From Pseudomonadota bacterium (GTDB taxonomy: Bacteria; Pseudomonadota; Gammaproteobacteria; Xanthomonadales; Xanthomonadaceae), in contig JAEWBY010000004.1 of assembly GCA_023390905.1 (NCBI GenBank), positions 1 through 44,457 on the forward strand: DNA of 44,457 nucleotides, written 5' to 3'. A model generated the notes under the pieces. That model worked only from the letters and a program-made list of their open reading frames with translations, searched no databases and had not been told where the DNA came from. Positions 10,177 to 17,320 of this stretch are shown one piece after another; the stretch's first letter is position 1, and each line of letters starts with the position of its first letter. Both the position numbers and the translations under genes were made by a program.

Positions 10177-11210
10177 GGCGTCGTCTCCTGGCGTGGCGTC
10201 GCCGCGATCGAAGGCGGCGTGACGGGAAGCCTCAGGCCGGAATTGCGCAGCGCACGCAGTTGTTCCAGCGTGCTGCCCAGCAACGGGCTCTCGCTGCGCA
10301 GCGGCAACTGCCGCAACGCGCCCACCTGCTGGCGGGCCCGGCGCAGCGCGGCCGAATCCGGCCACAGGCGCACCATCCATTGATCGATGCGCGTCAACGT
10401 CGCGTGGAAGCCAGCGCGATCATCGCGTTCGAGTGCGGCGTGGGCCAGGCTGATCTCCACGTGCAGCGCGGCTTCGGCTGCATGTCGATCGGAAGGGGTC
10501 ACGATGGCGGCGGTGCGGGTCGGGCGCACCTGCACCAGCGGCGACAGCCAGCGCTGCCAGGCCGGCAGCGATCGCTCGGTGTGGGCGGCATCGGTACGCG
10601 CTGGCAGCGCATCAAGCCCGGCTGCGAAGGCATCGAGCGCGCGTTCGGCGCGCGCACGCGGGCCTTCGCCCAGGGCATCCAGCGCCGCACGCTCCTGGGC
10701 CAGCACCTGCTTGAGATTGAGCAGGCGGTGATCGTCGATGCCCTCCAGCGCGCCCGCGGCCAGCGCGTAGGCGCGGCGCGCGCCCTGCAGATCATCGGCG
10801 ACCTGCAGGCGTTGTCCGGCGAGCGTGAGCAGCAGTTCCACCTCATCCAGGCGCAGGGCCTGCGCGCCGTGGCGGCTCGGATCGCTCAGGCGGGCGACGC
10901 TTTCTTCCAGCAGCGCGCCGCGCTGGCCCAGCCCGAGGACTTCGTCGCGCAGCACACGATTGGTCGCGGTGGCGTCCTGCAAACGCTGGGTCAGCGTGCG
11001 CTGATCGCGACGCACGGCATCCAGCCGCTGCTCCAGCGCGGCCAGCCGCTGGGCTTCGGTCTGCTGGCGCGCCTGTTCCTCCGAATCGCGCGACTTCCAC
11101 GCGCGCCAGCCGAACACGGCGGCGGCGGCGAGCGCGAGCAGGATGAGCAGGAACGCAATCCCGCGCCAGCCCGAAGTCGCTGAAGAAGAGGAAGCACGAT
11201 CATCGTTCAC
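10173..11210 (-). CDS. hemX: HemX, uroporphyrinogen-III C-methyltransferase-like membrane protein
   Basis: 345 residues if started at the GTG at 11210, which has AAGGGA upstream; an ATG at 11240 would add 10 residues and sit directly after the hemD stop. A short Ser-rich cytoplasmic tail precedes one membrane helix (about 17-36, GIAFLLILLALAAAAVFGW). Then comes a coiled coil (about 40-95, rich in Q, R, E and A) and a mostly helical periplasmic domain. Despite the traditional name, HemX proteins lack the SUMT methyltransferase fold, and no SAM motif is seen here. It lies in the hemD-hemX-hemY operon: 36 bases after hemD, four-base overlap with hemY. Confidence 0.92.
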   Translation of the reverse strand: MNDDRASSSSATSGWRGIAFLLILLALAAAAVFGWRAWKSRDSEEQARQQTEAQRLAALEQRLDAVRRDQRTLTQRLQDATATNRVLRDEVLGLGQRGALLEESVARLSDPSRHGAQALRLDEVELLLTLAGQRLQVADDLQGARRAYALAAGALEGIDDHRLLNLKQVLAQERAALDALGEGPRARAERALDAFAAGLDALPARTDAAHTERSLPAWQRWLSPLVQVRPTRTAAIVTPSDRHAAEAALHVEISLAHAALERDDRAGFHATLTRIDQWMVRLWPDSAALRRARQQVGALRQLPLRSESPLLGSTLEQLRALRNSGLRLPVTPPSIAATPRQETTP

Positions 11211-11246
11211 TGGCAGTCCCTTGGCATCGTCCGGAAGCACGCGATC

Positions 11247-12020
11247 TCATGCTAGCGGATCGCGCCTGCGCATCGCGTCAGCGGCGGCGTTCACCATCTG
11301 CGCGTGGCGCGGACCGGCCGCCTGCACGACCCGCCGGAACCCGGCCTGCCGCGCCTGTTCGGCAAGCCGCTCGCTGGCGACGACCGCCACGTGCGTGGTG
11401 AAGGCTTCACGCGAATCCGGCGGCAGTGCGGCCAGCACGCGTTCGAGCGCACCGCCGCTGGTGATCAACACGCAGGCGGGCGAGGCGTGTCGCACTGCGT
11501 CCAGTGCACGCGCCGGAAGCGGGACGTCCTGGCGCTCGTAGACTTCCGCGCGCAGCAGGTGCGCGCCGCGCGCGGCCAGGGTCGGCGCAAGCAGGTTGCG
11601 GCCCTCCGGCGCGGTGACGAAACCCAGCGACGTACCGTGCAAGGCCTGCAACATCGGCAGCGCCAGCAGGCCCTCGCTGTCCATCCGGGAGGGAAACGTC
11701 ACCCGATCGATGCCTTGCCGGCGCAGGGCGTTGGCGGTGCCGCTGCCGACCGCCAGCCACGCCTGATCCGGATGCGCGCGCAATGGCATCAGCCGCGCCG
11801 CCGCGTCCACCGCCGCCGGACTGGTGAACAACACCCGATCGGCTTGGAGCGCGTCGGCCAGCGATTGCCGGGTCGGCGCATCGTCACGTGCGCGAATCCG
11901 CCACGGCGACAACGCGATCGTGCGCGCACCCAGTCGCGCGGCCGCGCGTCGCAGCGCCGCGTGCCCGCCTTGTGGGCGCATCGAGATCACGTACCATCCG
12001 TCGGTCTTTTGCCAGGCCAT
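11247..12020 (-). CDS. hemD: Uroporphyrinogen-III synthase
   Basis: Cyclises hydroxymethylbilane to uroporphyrinogen III with inversion of ring D. The ATG at 12020 gives 257 residues, normal for HemD. Diagnostic stretches are VISMRPQGGH at the start, VLFTSPAAVDAAARL (residues about 64-78), WLAVGSGTANALRRQG, and in the second lobe EVYERQDVPLP followed by ACVLITSGGALERVL. The sequence is weakly conserved in this family, but the pattern and the operon with hemX and hemY are decisive. The start codon nearly coincides with the divergent thioesterase-like gene, leaving no separate promoter space. Confidence 0.92.
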   Translation of the reverse strand: MAWQKTDGWYVISMRPQGGHAALRRAAARLGARTIALSPWRIRARDDAPTRQSLADALQADRVLFTSPAAVDAAARLMPLRAHPDQAWLAVGSGTANALRRQGIDRVTFPSRMDSEGLLALPMLQALHGTSLGFVTAPEGRNLLAPTLAARGAHLLRAEVYERQDVPLPARALDAVRHASPACVLITSGGALERVLAALPPDSREAFTTHVAVVASERLAEQARQAGFRRVVQAAGPRHAQMVNAAADAMRRRDPLA

Positions 12021-12036
12021 GAGCGGATTATCTTCG

Positions 12037-12495
12037 ATGGGCGTCGAACACGCGCTGGAAACCCTGCGCCGGGAATATCGCGGCATGCCGCCGGTGACGG
12101 CCATGCAGGTCGAGGTCGTCGGCCATCAAGCGGATGCGTTGCAACTGCGCGCGCCGTTGAGTGCCAACGTCAATGACAAAGGCACGGCGTTCGGCGGAAG
12201 CCTGACCTCGCTGATGACGCTCGCCGGCTGGGGGCTGGTGACGCTGCAACTGGAACTGGCCGGCGAGAAAGCCGAGGTGTATGTCGCCGACAGCCAGATC
12301 CGCTATCTGGCGCCGCTGCGCGATGACCTGATCGCCGAAGCCTCGCTCGCCCCGGAAGGCGCATGGGACGAGTTCATCGCCACGCTGCGCCAGCGCGGTC
12401 GTGCGCGCGTGCAAGTGCGCGCGCAGGTCGCATTGCCGGAGGGCGGAGTCGCCGCGACGCTGGAAGGCCGCTTCGTCGCCATTGCGAACCGGTAG
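12037..12495 (+). CDS. YiiD C-terminal-type hot-dog thioesterase family protein
   Basis: 152 residues from the ATG at 12037 (an in-frame ATG at 12019 would add six). A single hot-dog domain: the helix region with NDKGTAFGGSLTSLMTLAGWG (residues about 47-67) corresponds to the central hot-dog helix, followed by strands VYVADSQIRYLAPL and RVQVRAQVALPEGG. It matches the thioesterase-like domain at the C-terminus of E. coli YiiD, here without the acetyltransferase half. Acyl-CoA or acyl-ACP thioester hydrolysis is the family expectation; the substrate is unknown. Divergent from hemD with only 16 bases between start codons. Confidence 0.85.
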   Translation: MGVEHALETLRREYRGMPPVTAMQVEVVGHQADALQLRAPLSANVNDKGTAFGGSLTSLMTLAGWGLVTLQLELAGEKAEVYVADSQIRYLAPLRDDLIAEASLAPEGAWDEFIATLRQRGRARVQVRAQVALPEGGVAATLEGRFVAIANR

Positions 12496-12523
12496 GATGG
12501 CGGCAACCGGGGGAGAACGATCC

Positions 12524-12943
12524 ATGCGCGCACTGTTCAAATGGCTGTTGCTGTCGAGCCTGCTGGTCGCGGCCAGCGCCCAGGCGTGGGGTGCGCGCCA
12601 GCAGGGCCGGCTGCAGGAAACCCAGGACGCCTACGCCGAAGCCATCCGCTGGGGCGATTTCGAAAGCGCGGTGCGTTTTCTCGAACCGGCCTACGTGGAA
12701 GCCCATCCGGTGGGGGAATTCGAACTGGGCCGCTACGAGCAGATCCAGGTATCCGGCTATCGCGAGTTGAACGTCAACGCCGAGCCCGATGGCACCGTGG
12801 TGCGCAACATTGAAGTGCGGGTGATCAACAAGCACACCCTGGCCGAGCGCGTGATCCGCTATCGCGAGCGCTGGAACTGGGACGCCCAGGCCAAGCGCTG
12901 GTGGCTGACCGGCGGCCTGCCCGACTTCTGGCAGGGCCAGTAA
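12524..12943 (+). CDS. Small exported hypothetical protein
   Basis: 139 residues from the ATG at 12524, preceded by GGGGAG. Signal peptide about 1-22 (LFKWLLLSSLLVAASAQAWG), then a helical start and alternating strands ending in RYRERWNWDAQAKRWWLTGG. The layout (helix, residues AEAIRWGDFESAVRFLEP, then a sheet with aromatic end) resembles small NTF2-like/DUF4878-type folds, but I cannot assign a family with certainty. It follows the thioesterase gene by 28 bases and may be co-transcribed. A GC hairpin at 12953-12973 (GCCGCCGA stem) lies ten bases after its stop and may end the transcript. Confidence 0.8.
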   Translation: MRALFKWLLLSSLLVAASAQAWGARQQGRLQETQDAYAEAIRWGDFESAVRFLEPAYVEAHPVGEFELGRYEQIQVSGYRELNVNAEPDGTVVRNIEVRVINKHTLAERVIRYRERWNWDAQAKRWWLTGGLPDFWQGQ

Positions 12944-12952
12944 CCGGCCCGC

Positions 12953-12973
12953 GCCGCCGATGCTGTCGGCGGC
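12953..12973 (+). terminator. GC-rich hairpin after the small exported protein gene
   Basis: GCCGCCGA-TGCTG-TCGGCGGC forms a perfect eight-base stem ten bases after the stop at 12943. It lacks a T-tract, so it is at best a weak or Rho-assisted terminator or a 3'-end stabiliser. Confidence 0.45.
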
Positions 12974-13035
12974 ACGGCCCGCAACCGCCGCGGGGCCTAT
13001 GCGACAATCGCGGTTTGTCCTGAACCCCGTCTCCC

Positions 13036-13479
13036 GTGAATTTTGAAACCCTGCAGGCCTTCATCGGCCACAGCCAGATGGCGCTGTTGTTGTCGCTGGC
13101 CTTCCTCGGCCTGACCGTAGCCATCGTCTACACCGAGATCGCCCGGCTGTTCCGCGGTTACAAATCGCTGCGGCCGGCCGAACTGACCGCGCTCATCAAC
13201 CGGGAAAACGCGCTGGTGGTCGATCTGTCGGCGAACAACGATTTCAACAAGGGCCATATCGCCGGCAGCAAGAATGTGGCGCCGAGCCAGTTCGACCCGG
13301 AGAGCAAGCTGCTGGCCCCGGCAAAATCGTTGCCGGTGGTGCTGGTCTGCCGCAATGGCCAGGCCTCGGCCTCGGCCGCCAAGCGCCTGCGGAAGGCCGG
13401 CTTCACCCAGGTGTATTGGCTGGATGGCGGCATCGCCGCGTGGCAGCAGGCCGATCTGCCGCTGGTCAAGGGCCGCTGA
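13036..13479 (+). CDS. yibN: Membrane-anchored rhodanese-like protein (YibN type)
   Basis: 147 residues from a GTG start. One transmembrane helix near 14-35 (SQMALLLSLAFLGLTVAIVY) anchors a cytoplasmic rhodanese domain (about 45-140) with GHIAGSKNV (residues 73-81), the catalytic-loop cysteine C105 in VVLVCRNGQAS, and WLDGGIAAWQ near the end. The sulfur acceptor is unknown. The order rhodanese-secB-gpsA matches E. coli yibN-grxC-secB-gpsA, but grxC is missing here. The gap to secB is 86 bases and holds a possible separate promoter (CATAAT near 13520). Confidence 0.93.
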   Translation: MNFETLQAFIGHSQMALLLSLAFLGLTVAIVYTEIARLFRGYKSLRPAELTALINRENALVVDLSANNDFNKGHIAGSKNVAPSQFDPESKLLAPAKSLPVVLVCRNGQASASAAKRLRKAGFTQVYWLDGGIAAWQQADLPLVKGR

Positions 13480-13565
13480 GCCGCCCTTGATTCCCGGCGG
13501 CCGCGCCGCCAAGACATGCCATAATCCACCTCTTTTTCCGCTCAACCGATTTCCGGAGTCACGAA

Positions 13566-14078
13566 ATGTCCGAAGAAACCCTCAACGGCGCCACCGCGCC
13601 GGCCGACAACGCCGCCGCGTTCACCGTCGAAAAGATCTACGTCAAGGACGTTTCGTTCGAGGTGCCGGGTGCGCCGGCGATCTTCACCGAGAACGTGCAG
13701 CCGGATCTCCAGCTCAACCTCAACCAGCGCGTGCAGCGCCTGAACGAGAACGCGTTCGAAGTCGTGCTCGGCGTGACCCTGACCTGCAAGGCCGGCGACA
13801 AGACCGCCTACGTGGCCGAAGTCCAGCAGGCCGGCATTTTCGGGCTGATGGGCCTGGAGCCGCAGGCGGTGGACGTGCTGCTCGGCACGCAGTGCCCGAA
13901 CATCCTGTTCCCGTACGTGCGCCAGCTGGTCAGCGATCTGGTGCAGGCCGGCGGCTTCCCGCCGTTCTTCCTGCAGCCGATCAACTTCGACGCGCTGTAC
14001 GCCGAATCGCTGCGCCAGCGCGCCGCGCAGCAGGGTGCGGGCGAACTGGCCAGCACCGAACCGGCCGGCAACGCCTGA
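13566..14078 (+). CDS. secB: Protein-export chaperone SecB
   Basis: Cytosolic tetrameric chaperone that keeps precursor proteins unfolded and delivers them to SecA. 170 residues with the family signatures VEKIYVKDVSFEVPGAPAIF, LNLNQRVQRLNENAFEVVLG and the strongly conserved CPNILFPYVRQLVSDL followed by GGFPPFFLQPINFDALY. The tail is Ala/Gly-rich and somewhat longer than the E. coli protein (155 residues). The SD sequence is CGGAG before the ATG. gpsA begins 51 bases downstream, the conserved secB-gpsA pairing. Confidence 0.98.
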   Translation: MSEETLNGATAPADNAAAFTVEKIYVKDVSFEVPGAPAIFTENVQPDLQLNLNQRVQRLNENAFEVVLGVTLTCKAGDKTAYVAEVQQAGIFGLMGLEPQAVDVLLGTQCPNILFPYVRQLVSDLVQAGGFPPFFLQPINFDALYAESLRQRAAQQGAGELASTEPAGNA

Positions 14079-14129
14079 TCCATGGGCACAATCCCGTCGA
14101 GGCGCCGGGCGCGCCGATGGGGGTGATGC

Positions 14130-15152
14130 ATGGCTGATTCCTTGAGAATCGCCGTCCTCGGCGCGGGGTCCTGGGGCACCGCGCTGGCGGCGTTGATGGC
14201 CCGTCACGGCCACGAGGTCACCTTGTGGGGACGCGACGAGGCCATCGCCGCAGCCATCGATCAGCAGCACGAGAACACGCGCTATCTGCCGGGCATCGAT
14301 CTGCCCGAGACCCTGCGTGCCACGACCGATCTCGCCGCCTCGCTCGCCGGGGCCGAACTGGTGCTGGTGGTGGTGCCGTCGCATGCGTTCACCGAAACCC
14401 TGAAACTGATCGCACCCCTGCGGCCGGCTTCGGCGGGCGTGGCGTGGGCGACCAAGGGCTTCGAGCCGGGCTCGGGTCGCTTCCTGCACGAGGTGGCCGA
14501 GGAAATCCTCGGCGAAGGCATCCCGCTGGCCGTGGTGACCGGTCCTTCGTTCGCCAAGGAAGTCGCGCTCGGACTGCCGACGGCGGTCACGGTGCATGGC
14601 ACCGATGCCGGCTTCACCCAGCAGGTGGCCGAAGTGCTGCATGGACCGGCCTTCCGCGCCTACACCGGCGATGACATGGTCGGCGCGGAGCTCGGCGGCG
14701 CAATGAAGAACGTGCTTGCGGTGGCCACCGGCGTGGCCGACGGCATGCAGCTCGGACTGAATGCACGCGCCGGCCTCATCACGCGCGGCCTCAACGAGAT
14801 GCTGCGCTTGGCCGCGGCCATCGGCGGCAAGCCGGAAACCCTGATGGGTCTGGCCGGCCTGGGCGATCTGGTGCTCACCTGCACCGGCGATCTCTCGCGC
14901 AATCGCCGCCTGGGTCTGGCGTTGGGACGTGGTCAGTCGATCGAAGCCGCGGTGCGCGAAATTGGCCAAGTGGTCGAATCGATGCAGGCCGCCGATGAAG
15001 TGATGCGGCAGGCCGAGCGCAATGCCATCGAGTTGCCGATTTCCAGCGCGGTGCGATCCGTGCTTCGCGGGGAGATGACACCGGCCGCCGGCCTGCAGCA
15101 TCTGCTGGCGCGCGAACAGAAACCCGAATATCCGGAAACACTGTTCAAATGA
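14130..15152 (+). CDS. gpsA: NAD(P)-dependent glycerol-3-phosphate dehydrogenase
   Basis: Reduces dihydroxyacetone phosphate to sn-glycerol 3-phosphate for phospholipid synthesis. 340 residues with the Rossmann dinucleotide motif GAGSWGTALA (residues 10-19), WATKGFEPGSG, TGPSFAKEVALGLPTAV, the substrate-binding GGAMKNVLAVATG and the C-terminal GLAGLGDLVLTC. Length is normal for the family. It is the last gene of the yibN-secB-gpsA group and is followed four bases later by a strong intrinsic terminator (15154-15180). Confidence 0.98.
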   Translation: MADSLRIAVLGAGSWGTALAALMARHGHEVTLWGRDEAIAAAIDQQHENTRYLPGIDLPETLRATTDLAASLAGAELVLVVVPSHAFTETLKLIAPLRPASAGVAWATKGFEPGSGRFLHEVAEEILGEGIPLAVVTGPSFAKEVALGLPTAVTVHGTDAGFTQQVAEVLHGPAFRAYTGDDMVGAELGGAMKNVLAVATGVADGMQLGLNARAGLITRGLNEMLRLAAAIGGKPETLMGLAGLGDLVLTCTGDLSRNRRLGLALGRGQSIEAAVREIGQVVESMQAADEVMRQAERNAIELPISSAVRSVLRGEMTPAAGLQHLLAREQKPEYPETLFK

Positions 15153-15153
15153 A

Positions 15154-15180
15154 GAAACCGGCTCCGGCCGGTTTTTTCTT
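15154..15180 (+). terminator. Rho-independent terminator of gpsA
   Basis: AAACCGGC-TCCG-GCCGGTTT forms a perfect eight-base stem with a tetraloop and is followed directly by a T-run (15172-15177). It begins immediately after the gpsA stop codon. Confidence 0.9.
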
Positions 15181-15195
15181 GCCATGACCGGTCCG

Positions 15196-15228
15196 GAAAA
15201 GAAGAAGCCCGGCCAGGGGCCGGGCTTC
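15196..15228 (-). terminator. Rho-independent terminator of ax21
   Basis: GAAGCCCGGCC-AGG-GGCCGGGCTTC (15204-15228) is a perfect 11-base stem. Read on the minus strand it is followed by TTCTTTT (15203-15197), placing it as the terminator of the ax21 gene that ends at 15278. The gpsA and ax21 terminators sit back to back. Confidence 0.85.
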
Positions 15229-15277
15229 GGTTGCGACGTGGGGAGAGAGAGAGACACGCCGCAGCAGAGCGATCCGC

Positions 15278-15862
15278 TTACCAGCTGAAACGCGGACCCA
15301 CGAACCACTGGGTATCGCCGCCATCGACGACCTTGACGTCGGCCGAGGCGCTCCAGTTCGGCGAGAACTTCACCTGCGCGCCCAGGCGGCCGTAGAAATC
15401 GCCGTCGTAGTCGTCACCGTCTTCGTAACCGGCAAGCGCATAGCCGTTCAGGCGATTGGTCAGCGCACTGTTGACGCCCACTTCCACGCTGTAGCCATCG
15501 GCGCTGAAGCTCGGCACGCGCACGTTGCCGACGTTGAAGCTGTCGGTCTTGACCTTCTCGTAGGCCACGCGGGTCAGCAGGTCCACGCGCTTGGACAGTT
15601 CGTGGTTGTAGCCGACGCCGACGCGCCACTGGTCGAAATCGACATTGAAATCGTCCACCTCCTGGTTGCTGTAATCGGCGAACAGATGGAAATTCGGCGC
15701 AATCGCCACCGAACCCTTCAGCGCCCAACCGTCCGAATCCGGACCTTCCACGTTGGTCTTGGTGTAACCACCTTCGACATAGTTGTACGACACGCCGTCG
15801 GCCGCTGAAGCAGCGAAGGGCAGCGCAGCGAGCAGGGTCAGGGCAAGCAAAGACTTCTTCAT
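15278..15862 (-). CDS. ax21: Ax21 family outer-membrane beta-barrel protein
   Basis: 194 residues with a cleavable signal peptide (MKKSLLALTLLAALPFAASA). The mature part has alternating strands and aromatic girdles typical of a small eight-stranded barrel, ending in GPRFSW with the C-terminal aromatic that marks outer-membrane barrels. The start of the mature chain (ADGVSYNYVEGGYTKTN) and WRVGVGYNHELSKRVDL match Ax21/Omp proteins of Xanthomonas and Stenotrophomonas. Ax21 was once proposed as a secreted immune elicitor and quorum factor, claims later withdrawn; it is best described as an outer-membrane and vesicle protein. The SD AAGAGAGG lies about ten bases before the ATG. Mono-cistronic, with its own terminator. 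Confidence 0.9.
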   Translation of the reverse strand: MKKSLLALTLLAALPFAASAADGVSYNYVEGGYTKTNVEGPDSDGWALKGSVAIAPNFHLFADYSNQEVDDFNVDFDQWRVGVGYNHELSKRVDLLTRVAYEKVKTDSFNVGNVRVPSFSADGYSVEVGVNSALTNRLNGYALAGYEDGDDYDGDFYGRLGAQVKFSPNWSASADVKVVDGGDTQWFVGPRFSW

Positions 15863-16062
15863 AACTCACAAACCTCTCTTGTTGTTGGTATCCAGCGCTG
15901 AAGGCACGGCCCGTTCGCTGCTGGTGTGTGAATTATCTGTTAGCCGCCTCAACTTACCCTGAATATCAAACTGACCAGTACATAAATTGCACGGTGACTG
16001 CGGGAACTTCGGCACACGCATTCACACGGGCCGTTCGCTCCGATTGCCGGCGGCACTTCACA

Positions 16063-16683
16063 TCAGGTGCTGCGTTTGCGAGCGCGCGTGCGCCTGCTCT
16101 CTTTCGCTGCACCACGCGGGCTCTCTTCCGCACCTGCGCTGCCCGGCTCGCGCAAGGATTCCAGCGATGAGAGCGTGTCCACGTAGTGGATGAAATGCTG
16201 GAGATAGCCCGGAGAAATCCCGCGCATCAGCGTGAGCGAGCGCAGGACGAGGGTGCGCGAATTCAGCGGGCCGGCGTCGGTTTCGGCGGGTTGCAGCGCG
16301 CCCTGCAACTGCGTGTGCGTACGCAACTGCGTCCACAGCGTGCGGAACGTTTCCAGCAACGGCAGTTCGGGATAGTGCGCCGAAGGCAACGGAATGGGCG
16401 AAGGCGGGCGAGGCTGGGCGATGGCATCGAGCAGTGGCGTCAGTGCCGTCTGCGCCGCGCGTGGTTGCCCCTGATGCATGCCAGCTTCGCTACGTCCGGC
16501 GGGCTGGCCCGCAAGCAGTTCACTGGCGCGTGCGTGAAGCAACCGCCGCGCCTCGCCGTCCAGATCGCCGGCTCGGCGAATCAACGCGTCAAGCCACGCG
16601 AAGCGCACCGGATCGGCGCGATCACGCCCTTGCTCACGCCACCGATCCAGCAGCGCGACAAGGTCTTCGTGCTCACTCGGCAC
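16063..16683 (-). CDS. DUF2894 domain protein, last gene of the motor-like cluster
   Basis: 206 residues if started at the GTG at 16683, which overlaps the OmpA-like gene's 3' end by 11 bases; a longer frame upstream only re-reads that gene. The N-terminal half is helical and Arg-rich (EDLVALLDRWREQGRDRADP). The centre has a Pro-rich linker (PRPPSPIPLP). The second half contains LLETFRTLWTQLRTHTQLQ and the conserved LNSRTLVLRSLTLMRGISPGY followed by a helix, typical of DUF2894. The tail is strongly basic (KESRRTRARKRST). There is no signal peptide or membrane helix, so it is likely cytoplasmic and may bind the tail of the DUF802 protein. Function unknown in the family. Confidence 0.85.
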   Translation of the reverse strand: MPSEHEDLVALLDRWREQGRDRADPVRFAWLDALIRRAGDLDGEARRLLHARASELLAGQPAGRSEAGMHQGQPRAAQTALTPLLDAIAQPRPPSPIPLPSAHYPELPLLETFRTLWTQLRTHTQLQGALQPAETDAGPLNSRTLVLRSLTLMRGISPGYLQHFIHYVDTLSSLESLREPGSAGAEESPRGAAKESRRTRARKRST

Positions 16684-17320
16684 GCCGCGCCTCCGTCTGG
16701 GCGGGACGCGAAATTGGTGCGATCTCCACGCGCCGATTGCGCGCGCGCCCTTCTTCGTCGCGGTTGGAACTGACCGGCTGCTGTGATCCGAATGCGGCGG
16801 CGAACACCGATTCGGCCGGCACGCCTTCATGGATGAGCGTGCGCGTCACGGTGAGCGCGCGCTGCGCGGACAGTTCCCAGTTGTCGGCGAACTGCGCATT
16901 GCCGTCGCGCACCTGACGATCATCGGTGAAGCCGCTGACCATCAGGATTTCCTCGCGCGTGCGCAGGTATCCGGCCAGCGGGGCGGCCAGGCTGCGCAGC
17001 AGATCGCGGCCTTCCGGCTGCAACTGATCCGAATTCAGCGCGAACAGCACATTGCCACGGATGCCGATGCGGCCGTCGACCAGCGTCACGCGGCCCGCGG
17101 CCAATGGCGCGGCGAGCGCCTCCTCCAACGCCTTGCGCTGCTGCGCTTCCTGCTCGCGCCGCTTGACCTCTTCGTCGAGACGGCTCGCCAGTTGCGCCTG
17201 CACCGCGATCACGCTGACCAGCACGAGCACGAACGCGCCCAGCAGCACCGACATCAGATCGCCGAAACTGGCCCAGACCGGTGCGCCCAGTCCGGCGTCT
17301 TCATCCAGTTCGACGCTCAT
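16673..17320 (-). CDS. MotB/ZorB-like OmpA-family protein, putative stator B subunit
   Basis: 215 residues. A short cytoplasmic N-terminus leads into one transmembrane helix (about 16-40) containing the MotB-like proton-path aspartate D21 in WASFGDLMSVLLGAFVLVL. A coiled region (42-72) is followed by a peptidoglycan-binding OmpA domain (about 85-202) with VLFALNSDQLQPEG, VSGFTDDRQV, NWELSAQRALTVTRTLI and the C-terminal NRRVEI. This is the MotB, TolR-plus-OmpA and ZorB layout. Its ATG overlaps the stop of the MotA/TolQ-like gene by four bases, so the two channel subunits are translationally coupled. Flagellar MotB is unlikely because no flagellar genes are near and the partner carries a long tail. 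Confidence 0.9.
   Translation of the reverse strand: MSVELDEDAGLGAPVWASFGDLMSVLLGAFVLVLVSVIAVQAQLASRLDEEVKRREQEAQQRKALEEALAAPLAAGRVTLVDGRIGIRGNVLFALNSDQLQPEGRDLLRSLAAPLAGYLRTREEILMVSGFTDDRQVRDGNAQFADNWELSAQRALTVTRTLIHEGVPAESVFAAAFGSQQPVSSNRDEEGRARNRRVEIAPISRPAQTEARRAE

Noticed and set aside
9600..11183. A 527-residue plus-strand frame over hemX-hemY
   Set aside because: Antisense of membrane proteins of the heme operon; no recognisable features.
17317..17320. Flagellar motAB
   Set aside because: No other flagellar genes; the A subunit has a 500-residue tail that MotA lacks.
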